The notes: a model not told the origin generated them from the letters alone. A stretch of 22,230 nt of DNA from CAYLZO01 sp964387775 (GCA_964387775.1 CAYLZO010000062.1:1-22230), one strand, 5' to 3'; shown: positions 1 through 7,973, numbered from the stretch's first letter. Made by a program: numbers and translations.

Positions 1-1230
1 GTGCCCGGTGACCTCGGGCCAGGTTGCGGCGAAATCGGCGGCCAGCGGGGTGTAGCCGTGGCCCACGTGGTAGAGCAGGCTGGCGGCCAGGACGGCGGCG
101 GCCAGCACGAGGGGCAGCGCCCGGACCCGGGGGAGGCGACGCAGCAACCAGGCCGCGCCGTAGGCTGCCGAGGCGACGGCGATGGGCGCCAGGGTCGCGC
201 CGTAGTGAAAGCCCTCCAGTTGGTGCATGTGGCCCTCGCTGCTGAGCAGGTTCACGGCCAGGCTCGGCGCGGCGAGGGCCAGCACCTGGGGTGCCAGCAG
301 CGGCAAAAAGCCCACCGGCGCCAGCAGGTCGCGCAGATAGGCCAGGGCCTCGGCCGCCCGGAGCTGGTCGAGCACCAGGCCGGGCCGGGTGGCGATGGTG
401 ACGGCCATCTCTAGCGGGCCGCCGCCCAGGTGGGCGTAGCGGTTAGCAAAGGGCGAGACGCCGCGTGTATCAAAGTGGGGCATGATCCAGCCCACGGCGA
501 GGAAGAACCAGGTCCCGGCGGCGGCGACGGTCAGCAACCCGACGCACCAGCGGCGCCGGACCACCAGGGCGTAGAGGCCCAGCATGGCCACCAGCAGCGG
601 CATGTCCTCCTTGCAGCTCATGGTCAGCACGGCAAAGAGGGCGAACCCGCCCCAGCGCTCGGTCTCCAGGCAGTAAAAGGCCAAGAGAAAAAAGGTGGGC
701 GCCAGGGCCACGGCGTGAAAGTCGAAAGCGTTGGCCGATTGGAGGGCGGGGAAGAGGAGGTAGGCGAGGGCGAGGGTCAGGGCCAGGATTGAGGTTGAGG
801 TTGATGCGTGTTGCGTGTTGCGTGTTGCGTGTTGCCCGAGGAGGTAGACGGGCCAGGCGCCGAGGGCGATGACGAGGGTCTGGATGAGGAGGAGGGCGCG
901 GGGGTCGCTCCAGAGGAAGTAGAGGAGGGAGATGGGCAGCAGGATCGGCTCGACGTGGGTGCCGAGGCGGTTGGTCAGCCCCTCGATGTTGGTCATGTGC
1001 AGGATGCGACCGCCACTTTCGATGATGCTATGGCGCGTGTTCCACACTGCCTGGTCCACGTTGCCCAGGTCAAAGGCCGTGGTTTGAAAAGCATTGTGCT
1101 GCCGAACGGTCAGCGTCCCGAAAAAGGCGACGTAGGCGACGATAAAAACCCAGACGGCGAGTTCCACCCAGTGAGCCGAAAGCCAGCGGTGGTATTCCCG
1201 CCGGCCGGGCGCGGCGGTCGAGGCAGCCAT
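1..1230 (-). CDS. DUF2079 family multispanning membrane protein (partial, C-terminus outside window)
   Basis: About 410 residues are visible, starting at ATG 1230 and running off the left edge without a stop. The translation shows a short cytosolic N-terminus, a first TM segment (about 22-42), then the loop FDLGNVDQAVWNT and HVEPILLPISLLYFLW. Further on are a KED motif in the middle of a TM-rich region (SCKEDMPLLVAMLG) and HYGATLAPIAVAS near the visible end. This is the pattern of DUF2079 proteins, predicted GT-C-fold membrane proteins related to GT39 enzymes. The family is thought to move sugars from lipid carriers, but substrates are unknown. The start overlaps the stop of the upstream GT39 gene by one base (TGATG on the minus strand), so the two are probably translationally coupled. 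A short heptamer repeat lies inside the coding sequence at 806-833. Family assignment is firm; substrate cannot be read. Confidence 0.85.
   Translation of the reverse strand, partial: MAASTAAPGRREYHRWLSAHWVELAVWVFIVAYVAFFGTLTVRQHNAFQTTAFDLGNVDQAVWNTRHSIIESGGRILHMTNIEGLTNRLGTHVEPILLPISLLYFLWSDPRALLLIQTLVIALGAWPVYLLGQHATRNTQHASTSTSILALTLALAYLLFPALQSANAFDFHAVALAPTFFLLAFYCLETERWGGFALFAVLTMSCKEDMPLLVAMLGLYALVVRRRWCVGLLTVAAAGTWFFLAVGWIMPHFDTRGVSPFANRYAHLGGGPLEMAVTIATRPGLVLDQLRAAEALAYLRDLLAPVGFLPLLAPQVLALAAPSLAVNLLSSEGHMHQLEGFHYGATLAPIAVASAAYGAAWLLRRLPRVRALPLVLAAAVLAASLLYHVGHGYTPLAADFAATWPEVTGH
791..833. repeat. Tandem hexamer/heptamer microsatellite inside the DUF2079 gene
   Basis: Two copies of GAGGTT (791-802) are followed by four perfect copies of the 7-mer GCGTGTT (806-833). 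On the coding strand this yields the polar loop QHATRNTQHASTSTS between two hydrophobic segments. The 7-nt period is not a multiple of three, yet the frame stays open throughout. Such heptamer tracts are seen in Chloroflexota and cyanobacterial genomes; length variation between strains would shift the frame. Confidence 0.75.
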
Positions 1231-3608
1231 CAAGGCGACTCCGGGCCGGGGACAAAGGTCTCCAGGGGGAGGGCGTCGCCCAGCATCTCCCCCCCGGCGT
1301 CAGAGACCAGCAGGCGGCCGGCCGTGGGCTGGTGGTAGAGGCCCACCAGGAGCGTATGCTCGCCGGACAGCAACGTTTCGGGCAGATTGAGTGTGTGCCA
1401 ATCCTGGACGCGTGCGCCCGGCAGCCAGGTGGAGGTGGGAAAGAAGGAATCACCCGGCGCCCGGTCGTCCTGGGCGGCAATGGTGCCGTCCGTGGCGACG
1501 AGGTGGACAAAGACAGTATAGTCGCGAGTCATGGCCTCTGCCGCCTGCCAGTGGAGTTGCAGGCTACAAGCGGCGAGCTGCCAATTGCAGGCGAAATCGT
1601 AGCCCAGGAGCCGGACCCGGCCGTCAGCCTGGGCATCCTCGAAGGTGAAATCGGTCGAGACGGTGGGCGGGGTCGGCGCGTCCACGTCGCCCACGGTCAG
1701 CATCGCCAGCGGCAGGCGGTCCCAGCCGGCCACGGGCAGCAGGTCGCCGGGCTGGCCGGTGGGATAGAGGCCCAGGTCGAGGCGGTAGCGGCCCGGCGGC
1801 AGGTCGGGCGGCAGGGCCAGCGTGTGAGCGTCGGCAAAGGTCACGTCCGGCGGCCAGAACGTGGGCTGGTAGAGGCCCCGCAGCACGGGCTCGTCGACGC
1901 CGGCCACGCGCGTGAGGTTGGGTGCCAGCAGATGGAGGAAGGCGGTGTAGGCCACGCCGGCCTCCTCCAAGGCCTGCCACGACAGCGTGACCTCCAGGTC
2001 GCCACCCGGCCGGGGATTGTCGTCGGAGAGCCCCAGGCCGGTCAGGGCCAGCGCCTGGTCGAACGCGGCATCGTGCTCGCGCTGGACCGGGGGCTGGCGC
2101 ACGGGCCCATAGCCCTCGGCGCGAAAGATCAGCACGCCCCGCTCGCGGAAGACCAGCTCCATGTGGCGCAGGACGGTCTGGACAAAGTCGGCGTTGTAGC
2201 GGGTCTGGAAGCGCCAGGTGTCGCTCACCAGCCAGACACGGGGCGCTGTTTGCAGCAAATCGACGAACTCGGCGGTCTGGGTCAGGACCGGCGTGGCCGT
2301 CCACAGGTCCACGGGGACCTCGTCGCCCGGCCGGGAGAGGACGAATTCCTGGTAGCCGTGCTGGATGGCAAAGTGGTCGCAGTTCTCCATATAGACGGCG
2401 CAGGGGCTGGGCGAGACCGTCACCACGCAGTCGCCCGCCTCCGGCGCCACCTGCCCGCGGAGGTAGCGGAAGGCCAGGTCGTAGCCCAGCTCCTGCCGGT
2501 AGGCCAGGCGAGTGCCCGTCAGCCCCACGTAGAGGGCCGCCAGGAAGGCGAGGGCGGCCGGCTGCCAGCGGCGGGTCCGTTGCAACGCTGGCGACAGGTC
2601 GAGGAGGCGGCACACAGCCCGGCCGGCCACGAGGAAAAGGAGCGGGAGCAGCATAAAGAGGTAGCGCTCGTTCTGCCAGGTGGCGTTGGCCAGCACAACG
2701 AGGGGCACCAGCGTCGAAATGAGCACGACGTAGAGGTAGGTCACGGGCGACTGCCGGTCAAAGCGGGGGCGAAAGACAAAAGTTAGCCCGGCGAGGGCCA
2801 AGAGGGTGAAGGGCAAGCGATGCAGGTCGAGCAGGACCGGGGCAAAGATCCTCGGCCCGCTGAGGGGATCGCCCGGCAGGCCCAGGTAGAAGCGGTTCTC
2901 CTGCTCAAAGGTCTCCAGGTGGCCCGGCTGGCCGTACTTGGAGAGGAGGAAAAAGACCAGCGCCCCGGCGGCAGCGAGGAGGAAAGGCAGGACCACGTCC
3001 CGGCGCAGGAGCCGGCGCCAGGGCCAGGCGACCAGCGTCGCCAGGCCGAGCACGGGCAGCAGGAGGCCGGCCTCGGCGTGGGTAAAGATGGCGACGACGA
3101 CGAGGCCCAGGGCCAGGTAGCGGTCGCGGTCGCGGTCGTGGGCCAGGCCCCGGTAGTAAAAGTAGACGACGAGCAAGGTCAGGAGCTGGAGCTGGCCGTA
3201 CATCCGCACCCGCCCACCCCAGAGGATGCAGTCGGGGTCTATGGTCAGGATGGCGGCCACGAAGAAGCCCACCCGCGCGTCAAAGAGCTTGCGGCCGACC
3301 CAGTAGGCGGCGGGGATGGTGACCAGGCTGAGGATCAGGCCCGGGACGTGGACGAGCATCTCGTTGAAGGCACCCAGGACAAAGGGCACGACGAGGTAGG
3401 TAAAGACAAAGCCGTGGGGATAGATGTTGCCCGAGGGAAAGCTGGGCAGGCCCCGGCGCGGCACGTTCATGGCCGCCCAGATGGTGTTGAACTCGTCCAC
3501 CGAGAAGCTGACTTGCTGGACGTAGCGCCAGCGGAGGGCCAGGGCCACGGCCATCAGCCCCCCCAGGACGATCCACGACAGCCACCTGTGTCTCTCTTTG
3601 CTCATCAT
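1230..3608 (-). CDS. GT39 (PMT/ArnT-like) membrane glycosyltransferase with tandem C-terminal beta-domains
   Basis: This 792-residue protein starts at tandem ATG codons 3608/3605. The N-terminal ~500 residues form a GT-C-type membrane domain. TM1 is at about 11-26, the catalytic-type acidic pair D38-E39 (SVDEF) sits in the first external loop, and the GGRVRMYG motif matches the conserved E/G-x-R-M-Y region of the ArnT/PMT group. About ten hydrophobic segments follow to residue ~370. Residues ~517-665 and ~666-792 are two related soluble beta-sandwich-like units. They share L-x-L-x-W-Q-A, the patterns YTAFLHLLAP and YTVFVHLVAT, and a late G-x-Y-x-L/LVGLY strand. The family transfers sugars from polyprenyl-phosphate carriers to lipids or proteins on the outer membrane face. 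Acceptor and sugar are not readable. The stop overlaps the start of the DUF2079 gene, so both are likely one transcript. Confidence 0.85.
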   Translation of the reverse strand: MMSKERHRWLSWIVLGGLMAVALALRWRYVQQVSFSVDEFNTIWAAMNVPRRGLPSFPSGNIYPHGFVFTYLVVPFVLGAFNEMLVHVPGLILSLVTIPAAYWVGRKLFDARVGFFVAAILTIDPDCILWGGRVRMYGQLQLLTLLVVYFYYRGLAHDRDRDRYLALGLVVVAIFTHAEAGLLLPVLGLATLVAWPWRRLLRRDVVLPFLLAAAGALVFFLLSKYGQPGHLETFEQENRFYLGLPGDPLSGPRIFAPVLLDLHRLPFTLLALAGLTFVFRPRFDRQSPVTYLYVVLISTLVPLVVLANATWQNERYLFMLLPLLFLVAGRAVCRLLDLSPALQRTRRWQPAALAFLAALYVGLTGTRLAYRQELGYDLAFRYLRGQVAPEAGDCVVTVSPSPCAVYMENCDHFAIQHGYQEFVLSRPGDEVPVDLWTATPVLTQTAEFVDLLQTAPRVWLVSDTWRFQTRYNADFVQTVLRHMELVFRERGVLIFRAEGYGPVRQPPVQREHDAAFDQALALTGLGLSDDNPRPGGDLEVTLSWQALEEAGVAYTAFLHLLAPNLTRVAGVDEPVLRGLYQPTFWPPDVTFADAHTLALPPDLPPGRYRLDLGLYPTGQPGDLLPVAGWDRLPLAMLTVGDVDAPTPPTVSTDFTFEDAQADGRVRLLGYDFACNWQLAACSLQLHWQAAEAMTRDYTVFVHLVATDGTIAAQDDRAPGDSFFPTSTWLPGARVQDWHTLNLPETLLSGEHTLLVGLYHQPTAGRLLVSDAGGEMLGDALPLETFVPGPESP

Positions 3609-3656
3609 GTGCCGACGAATACAGCCCCCGACGCGGGGACTCGATTTGGTGGCTTG

Positions 3657-3685
3657 ATACTACTACAAAAGGGTGGGGAAGTCAA
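3657..3685 (-). promoter_or_regulatory. Sigma70-type promoter of the GT39/DUF2079 pair
   Basis: On the minus strand TTGACT (complement 3685-3680), a 17-nt spacer and TAGTAT (complement 3662-3657) lie 49 nt upstream of ATG 3608. The spacer contains CCCCAC...TTTTG, also found in the promoter of the next GT39 gene. An alternative -10, TATCAA, would give a 20-nt spacer. The only other item in this ~100-nt gap is a short CCCC/GGGG inverted repeat near 3625-3638. Confidence 0.55.
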
Positions 3686-3707
3686 AAGAAGTGGCTCGCA
3701 GCAGAGG

Positions 3708-5291
3708 CTAAGGTCCGGCCAGCCACAGGGTCGTGCCGTCGCGCAGCGAGCGGGGTTGGTAGCCGTGCTCCTGGGCATAGCGGACCAGGGGCTCCTCCAG
3801 GGCGCCCTCGTGGCCGACGTGGATGGCCGCCGGGGGCTCGGCGGCGAGAAAAGCGCCCAGGTCGGCCGGGGCGACGAGGCCGGCGGCCTGGCGCTGTGCC
3901 TGGGGCACAAAGGGTGCCACCCGCCAGGCAAAGGAGCCCGTGGCGAATTCTTCATAGATGTCGGCCCCGCCCTCCAGCGGGTAGAGGGGCGCCAACGTCA
4001 GCACCCGGCCGCCGCCCACCGCGACGCCGATCTCTTGGCCGGTGCGATGGACCTGGATCGGCAACCAGTCATCAAGCGTGAACAGATCGTCTACCGTCTC
4101 GTAGCTCTTGGCGCCATAGGCCCCGGCGAGGACCACGATGAGGGCCAGGAGGGCGAGTCCCCACCGCTGGGTCTCAGCCCGGTCGCGGAGCGCGGCGAGG
4201 CCATAGAGCACGCCCAGCAGCAGGAAGGGGACCAGAGCGTAGAAATATTGGAAAAAGGCCGGGGTCGGGGCCAAGGCGCCCAGCAGCAGGAAGGGAAAGA
4301 GGGCCAGGGAGAGGCTGATTTCGAACCAGTAGGGCGGCGTGCGGCGCAGGCGCCCCAGGTTCAGGGCCAGAGGAAAGAAGAGGAAGGCGAGGAACAGGAG
4401 CAGATTGCCCGGCGCGCTGACCACGTAGCGGGCCAGGTACTGGAACTTGCCACCCAGGCTCATGGCGACGTCGCTGACGTCGCCCGGGTGAAAGCCCATC
4501 TCACGGCGGTAGAGGGTGTTGTAGCGGGCGTATTCGAGGTTGCCAAAGAGGAATTGCTCGGGGGCCAGGACAAAGAGGACGAGGGCGGGTAGCAGTGCCA
4601 CGGCCGCCCCCAACGCCAACCAAGCCGCAAAGGCCCACCGCGCCCGCCAGGTGCGGGCCGCGGGATGCGCGAGGGTCATCGCCAAGAATGGCAGGAGCAG
4701 GAGGATGAAAGAGAGGCGCGTGCCGGCCGCCAGGCCCACGAGGAAACCGGTCCAAAAGAGCGACTCGCGGCCGCGGCCGCGGCCCCGCCCTCCCCGGGCG
4801 CTCCGGCTGAGCAGAAGGAAGGCGGCCAGGGCCAGGAGCAGGGGCAGATCGTGGTTCCAGGCCTTGCCGCTGGTGTAGGTAAAGAGGGGGTTGGTCGCCA
4901 GCAGGATCACGGCGCCGGCCGCGATCAAGAGGCGGACCGGCCGGCGATGGGCATGGAAGAGACGATAGGCGATGGCAAAGACGAGGATCAAGCCGAGCCA
5001 GGCGCAGACGGTGGAAAAGAGGCGGGCCGCCAGCAGGTAGTGGCGGCTGGTGCCGAAAAGGGCGGCATAGACAAAGGCCAGGTTGGGCACGTGAAAGTAG
5101 GCGTAGTCGCGGTAGGGCAGCAGTCCCCGCTCGGCGAGGAGGGCGCCGCTGGCGACGAACTGGTGCTCGTCGTGATCCAGGGGCTTTTGCACGTTCGCCG
5201 CAAAGAGCAGGACGAACAGGGCTGCAAAAAAGAGTGCGACGATTGCGCCGAGGACGAGTATTTGCCCGGTCTCGGATTTTGTTCCGCTCAT
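3708..5291 (-). CDS. GT39-like membrane glycosyltransferase
   Basis: This is a 527-residue protein starting at ATG 5291. TM1 spans about 10-32 and is followed by the acidic motif LDHDEHQF (D41-E42), which corresponds to the catalytic-type Asp/Glu of the first external loop in GT39/PMT-family enzymes. About ten more hydrophobic segments follow. The region GLLPYRDYAYFHVPNLAFVYA is typical of bacterial family members that act on polyprenyl-phosphate sugars at the cell surface. The last ~120 residues (from about VDDLFTLDDWLP) are soluble and presumably extracytoplasmic. Residues ~165-177 hold an Arg/Gly run (RGGRGRGRGR) in a cytosolic loop. It is transcribed in the same direction as the GT39/DUF2079 pair but has its own promoter, about 28 nt upstream of the start codon. 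The specific donor and acceptor are unknown. Confidence 0.8.
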   Translation of the reverse strand: MSGTKSETGQILVLGAIVALFFAALFVLLFAANVQKPLDHDEHQFVASGALLAERGLLPYRDYAYFHVPNLAFVYAALFGTSRHYLLAARLFSTVCAWLGLILVFAIAYRLFHAHRRPVRLLIAAGAVILLATNPLFTYTSGKAWNHDLPLLLALAAFLLLSRSARGGRGRGRGRESLFWTGFLVGLAAGTRLSFILLLLPFLAMTLAHPAARTWRARWAFAAWLALGAAVALLPALVLFVLAPEQFLFGNLEYARYNTLYRREMGFHPGDVSDVAMSLGGKFQYLARYVVSAPGNLLLFLAFLFFPLALNLGRLRRTPPYWFEISLSLALFPFLLLGALAPTPAFFQYFYALVPFLLLGVLYGLAALRDRAETQRWGLALLALIVVLAGAYGAKSYETVDDLFTLDDWLPIQVHRTGQEIGVAVGGGRVLTLAPLYPLEGGADIYEEFATGSFAWRVAPFVPQAQRQAAGLVAPADLGAFLAAEPPAAIHVGHEGALEEPLVRYAQEHGYQPRSLRDGTTLWLAGP

Positions 5292-5318
5292 GATCTACCC
5301 AGGATGCAAGTTGCCGGC

Positions 5319-5347
5319 ATGATACCTCAAAAGTGGGGGTAAGTCAA
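5319..5347 (-). promoter_or_regulatory. Sigma70-type promoter of the second GT39 gene
   Basis: Minus strand TTGACT (complement 5347-5342), 17-nt spacer, TATCAT (complement 5324-5319), about 27 nt from ATG 5291. It is back-to-back with the Nudix promoter, with only 11 nt between the two -35 hexamers. The spacer resembles that of the promoter at 3657-3685. Confidence 0.65.
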
Positions 5348-5358
5348 AATGCTGCCGT

Positions 5359-5387
5359 TTGACAAGTTCGGGTGGTTCGGCTATATT
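5359..5387 (+). promoter_or_regulatory. Near-consensus sigma70 promoter of the Nudix gene
   Basis: TTGACA (5359-5364), exactly 17 nt, TATATT (5382-5387). A strong Shine-Dalgarno run GGGGAGGAAGG (5395-5405) and ATG 5408 follow. The leader would be only about 14 nt. This promoter rules out the in-frame GTG at 5372 as a start, since it falls inside the spacer. Confidence 0.8.
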
Positions 5388-5407
5388 TTGGACCGGGGAG
5401 GAAGGTC

Positions 5408-5854
5408 ATGGTCGAGAAAAAGCGCCGTCAATTGCCAGCAGTCACGGTGGACATCGTCGTCGTTGCAAAGAGGGCTGGGCGCCAGCAGGTGCTGCTGGTC
5501 AAACGCAAGAACCCTCCCTTTGAAGGTCGCTGGGCCATCCCCGGCGGCTTTGTGGAGCCCCACGAGCCGCTGGAAGCCGCCGCCCGCCGCGAGCTGCGGG
5601 AGGAGACAGGCGCCGAGCCGCGTCACGTGGAACAGCTCCACGCCTTTGGCGCGCCGGGCCGGGACCCCCGGGGCTGGACGATCAGCATCGCCCACCTGGC
5701 CGTGTCGGCGGCAGACGAGGTCGAGCTCCGAGATCTGCGGGCGGCCAGCGACGCCGCCGAGATCGGCTGGTTCGACCTGGACGCCCCGCCGCCGTTGGCC
5801 TTCGACCACGCCGAGATCCTGGCCCACGCCCGCCGGCGGCTCGAACAATGCTGA
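5408..5854 (+). CDS. Nudix hydrolase (COG1051, ADP-ribose pyrophosphatase/MutT type)
   Basis: A 148-residue protein. ATG 5408 is chosen because a strong Shine-Dalgarno GGAGGAAGG sits 2-9 nt upstream and a near-consensus promoter lies at 5359-5387. The complete Nudix box runs from about residue 47 to 69, with G-x5-E-x7-REL-x-EE-x-G visible as GGFVEPHEPLE followed by RRELREETG. The preceding NPPFEGRWAIPGG is characteristic of the COG1051 branch. Nudix enzymes hydrolyse nucleoside diphosphates linked to another group. This branch includes ADP-ribose pyrophosphatases and NUDT-like house-cleaning enzymes, and the exact substrate cannot be read from sequence. It is a cytosolic single gene, divergent from the GT39 gene and convergent with the nitroreductase; a palindromic repeat sits between the two convergent ends. 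Confidence 0.9.
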   Translation: MVEKKRRQLPAVTVDIVVVAKRAGRQQVLLVKRKNPPFEGRWAIPGGFVEPHEPLEAAARRELREETGAEPRHVEQLHAFGAPGRDPRGWTISIAHLAVSAADEVELRDLRAASDAAEIGWFDLDAPPPLAFDHAEILAHARRRLEQC

Positions 5855-5867
5855 CAAGGGTAGTTGA

Positions 5868-5942
5868 ACCACAGAGACACGGAGAACACGGAGGGTTTGA
5901 GCAAAGTCTCTCAATTCTCTGTGCTCTCCGTGTCTCCGTGGT
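5868..5942. repeat. Imperfect long palindrome of the CCACAGAGACACGGAG family
   Basis: The left arm ACCACAGAGACACGGAGA (from 5868) and the right arm, whose complement reads ACCACGGAGACACGGAGA (ending at 5942), form a 75-bp imperfect inverted repeat with a TTTGAGCAAAG centre. It lies between convergent genes and could fold as a bidirectional terminator. Its right arm also codes the last residues of the nitroreductase. Similar CACAGAGACACAGAG repeats occur dispersed in many Chloroflexota and cyanobacterial genomes (from memory, not searched). Confidence 0.8.
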
Positions 5943-6741
5943 GAGCTACTGTTGTCACTTGGCCTGACTCGGCGCCCTCAAAGCCGGGGATGTGAAAGCC
6001 GCACTTGGCAAACTGGGCCAACAGCTCGTCCGGCGATTCGAGCCACTGGCCCGTCTTGCGCGAGATGTGCTCGGTCCAACTGTAAGTGTCGTAGGTGAAG
6101 GTCTCCTCCCGGTCGCCCTCCAGGCGGATCAGGGCCTTGTGCCGCCGGTAATAGTCCTGGGCCAGGTAGCCCTCGTCCATCTGGGCCATGGCCCGCTCGA
6201 CCTGCTCGTCGCTGAATTCGGGGTATTCCCCTTCAAAGAGGGTGAAATCCAGCGGATACCGGGGGCGGGGCGGGGGGGCCTCGGCAGGGTAGCCCATCGC
6301 CAGGCCCACCAGGGGAAAGACCCGGCGGGGCAGCTTGTATTGCTCGACGAACTGATCGGCGTGGTAGGGGATGCCGCCCAGGAAGCAACTGCCCAGGCCC
6401 AGGCTCTCGGCGGCGATGACCACGTTCTCGGCCATCAGGGTCGCATCTTGAATGCCAAAGAGCAGCAGAGACAGGTCATTCTGGACCATTTTCCAGCCGC
6501 GCCGGGCCATGATCGCCTCGTGGCGGTGAGCGTCCACACAGACGATGAAAAAGAGGGGGGCCTTGAAGGGATTCTTGTCTCGATTGCGCGACAGCAGCAG
6601 GCTGCCCATCTGGTAGGCAAAGGGCGCCTGCTGCCCGGCCCGGACGATGGTCTCGACGACCTCGTCCGAAGGCACCTGATCGGTGTACTTGCGGATCGAT
6701 TTACGGCTCAGCATGGCCTCGACGACGGGATTGCTCAGCAT
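5911..6741 (-). CDS. FMN-dependent nitroreductase family oxidoreductase (NfsA/FRP-like)
   Basis: 276 residues from ATG 6741, preceded by AGGAG at 8 nt spacing that overlaps the upstream stop codon. The frame stays open further upstream, but there it runs through the beta-lactamase gene. The N-terminal SRKSIRKYTDQVPS is the FMN-phosphate binding motif of the nitroreductase fold. AESLGLGSCFLGGI and the LPRRVFPLVGLAMGYPAE block are the conserved FMN-contacting C-terminal motifs of the NfsA/Frp branch. Members reduce nitro, quinone or flavin substrates with NAD(P)H in the cytosol. The last dozen residues (VAHHGDTESTEN) are encoded by the palindromic repeat at 5868-5942 and are not part of the fold. 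The gap to the upstream beta-lactamase gene is 11 nt, so they are cotranscribed. Natural substrate unknown. Confidence 0.9.
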   Translation of the reverse strand: MLSNPVVEAMLSRKSIRKYTDQVPSDEVVETIVRAGQQAPFAYQMGSLLLSRNRDKNPFKAPLFFIVCVDAHRHEAIMARRGWKMVQNDLSLLLFGIQDATLMAENVVIAAESLGLGSCFLGGIPYHADQFVEQYKLPRRVFPLVGLAMGYPAEAPPPRPRYPLDFTLFEGEYPEFSDEQVERAMAQMDEGYLAQDYYRRHKALIRLEGDREETFTYDTYSWTEHISRKTGQWLESPDELLAQFAKCGFHIPGFEGAESGQVTTVAHHGDTESTEN

Positions 6742-6752
6742 CTTTGTCACTC

Positions 6753-7916
6753 CTAGCCCTCCGGGGCACCCAGAATCCGGGTGGCGATCACGTCGGCCAG
6801 CGCCTCCAGCGAGTAGCTGGCCGGCACGTCGGTGTTGGACAACAGCACGATGGTCAGGTCGTCGTCGGAGAAATAGACCAGCAGCGAGCGAAAGCCCGCC
6901 GTCCCTCCGCCGTGAAGGACGGCCTGGGCATCCAGCGCCAGGCCGTAACCATAGGGCACTGTGGTGCCGTCGTTCAAATGGGTTGGCGTCGTCATTTGCA
7001 GGTAGCTCTCGGGGTCCACGACCCGGCCCTCGGCCAACGCCTGCTGCCACTTGACGAGATCGCCCGCCGTGCTGCACAGGCCCGTGGCCCCCAGCAGGCG
7101 CGAGGGATTGTAGGAGACGACCGGCACCAGGTCGCGCCCGGCGATGCGGTAGCCCTGGGCGATTCCCTCGAAACGCCTCAGGCAGTTGAGGGTCGAGTCG
7201 AGGCCCAGCGGCTCGAAAAAACGCTGTTGAAAATAGTCCTCGATGGCCAGGCCACTGACCTGCTCGACGACGCCGCTCAGCAACCCGTAGCCGGCGTTGC
7301 CGTATTGGAACTGGCTGCCCGGCTCGAAGGCAAGGGACACGTCGTGCAGGGCGGCGACCAGCTCCTCGGCCGTGTTGGGATGGTGCATCCCCGGCTCGAT
7401 CATCGCCGGCGGCAGGTCCTCCGGGTGGGGGATGCCCGAGGTGTGGGTCAGCAGGTGATAGATCGTGATCCCGGACCAGGAGGCCGGCGCGTCGGGGTAG
7501 AATTCCTGTACCGGGTCGTCCACGCTGAGCTGACCCTGCTCGACCAACTGCATGATGGCCGCCGCCGTGAACTGCTTGGTCAACGACGCGATTCGAAAGA
7601 CGGTCGTGGGCTCGACCGGCACCTCGTTTTCGAGGTCGGCGTAGCCATAGCCCTGGACGTAGGCCGGATTCTGGCCCCAGCGGATGGCCAGGGCGATGCC
7701 CGCCAGGGGCACGGCCTCCAGCTTGCGGGCGATGACGAAATCAAAGGCCTCCAGGTCCTCGGGCCGGAGCGCGTTGGCGGGGGGCGGCGTGCCGGTGGGT
7801 GCGGGGAGGGGCATGGCGGTCGGCGGTGCGGCTGTCGGCGATCCGCAGGTGGCGAGGCCCATCCCCACGACGAACAGGAGAACCAACCGTAGATGGGCAA
7901 GCAATCGTTTTTCCAT
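6753..7916 (-). CDS. Beta-lactamase-fold serine hydrolase lipoprotein (class C/PBP4* type)
   Basis: 387 residues from ATG 7916, with a purine-rich AGGGGGAAAAGGGG directly upstream. The N-terminus is a lipoprotein signal: basic start, hydrophobic stretch 10-22, lipobox LATC with Cys24, then a Pro/Thr-rich linker to ~48. The serine-hydrolase motifs are intact: S111-x-x-K114 (SLTK), Y205-x-N207 (YGN) and the third motif HGG at 335-337. This is the AmpC/esterase EstB/PBP4* superfamily (Pfam Beta-lactamase), a mixed group of D,D-peptidases, esterases and beta-lactamases. Antibiotic hydrolysis cannot be claimed from sequence. The product is expected to be anchored outside the cytoplasmic membrane. 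It is followed after 11 nt by the nitroreductase and separated from msrA by 133 nt that carry hairpin repeat A. Confidence 0.88.
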   Translation of the reverse strand: MEKRLLAHLRLVLLFVVGMGLATCGSPTAAPPTAMPLPAPTGTPPPANALRPEDLEAFDFVIARKLEAVPLAGIALAIRWGQNPAYVQGYGYADLENEVPVEPTTVFRIASLTKQFTAAAIMQLVEQGQLSVDDPVQEFYPDAPASWSGITIYHLLTHTSGIPHPEDLPPAMIEPGMHHPNTAEELVAALHDVSLAFEPGSQFQYGNAGYGLLSGVVEQVSGLAIEDYFQQRFFEPLGLDSTLNCLRRFEGIAQGYRIAGRDLVPVVSYNPSRLLGATGLCSTAGDLVKWQQALAEGRVVDPESYLQMTTPTHLNDGTTVPYGYGLALDAQAVLHGGGTAGFRSLLVYFSDDDLTIVLLSNTDVPASYSLEALADVIATRILGAPEG

Positions 7917-7973
7917 CCCCTTTTCCCCCTCGAAAGCGATTGGCTTCCCAGCAGCCTGGCGGAGAGGTGGTTT

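Noticed and set aside
1332..4592. Long plus-strand frames of 484 and 590 codons over the glycosyltransferase genes
   Set aside because: Antisense shadows in high-GC coding sequence, without domains, promoters or ribosome binding sites.
5372..5407. GTG 5372 as Nudix start
   Set aside because: It lies inside the promoter spacer, upstream of the -10; ATG 5408 has a strong Shine-Dalgarno.
5911..7077. A 388-residue nitroreductase with an N-terminal extension
   Set aside because: The first 112 codons overlap the beta-lactamase gene out of frame; ATG 6741 has AGGAG and begins the conserved fold.
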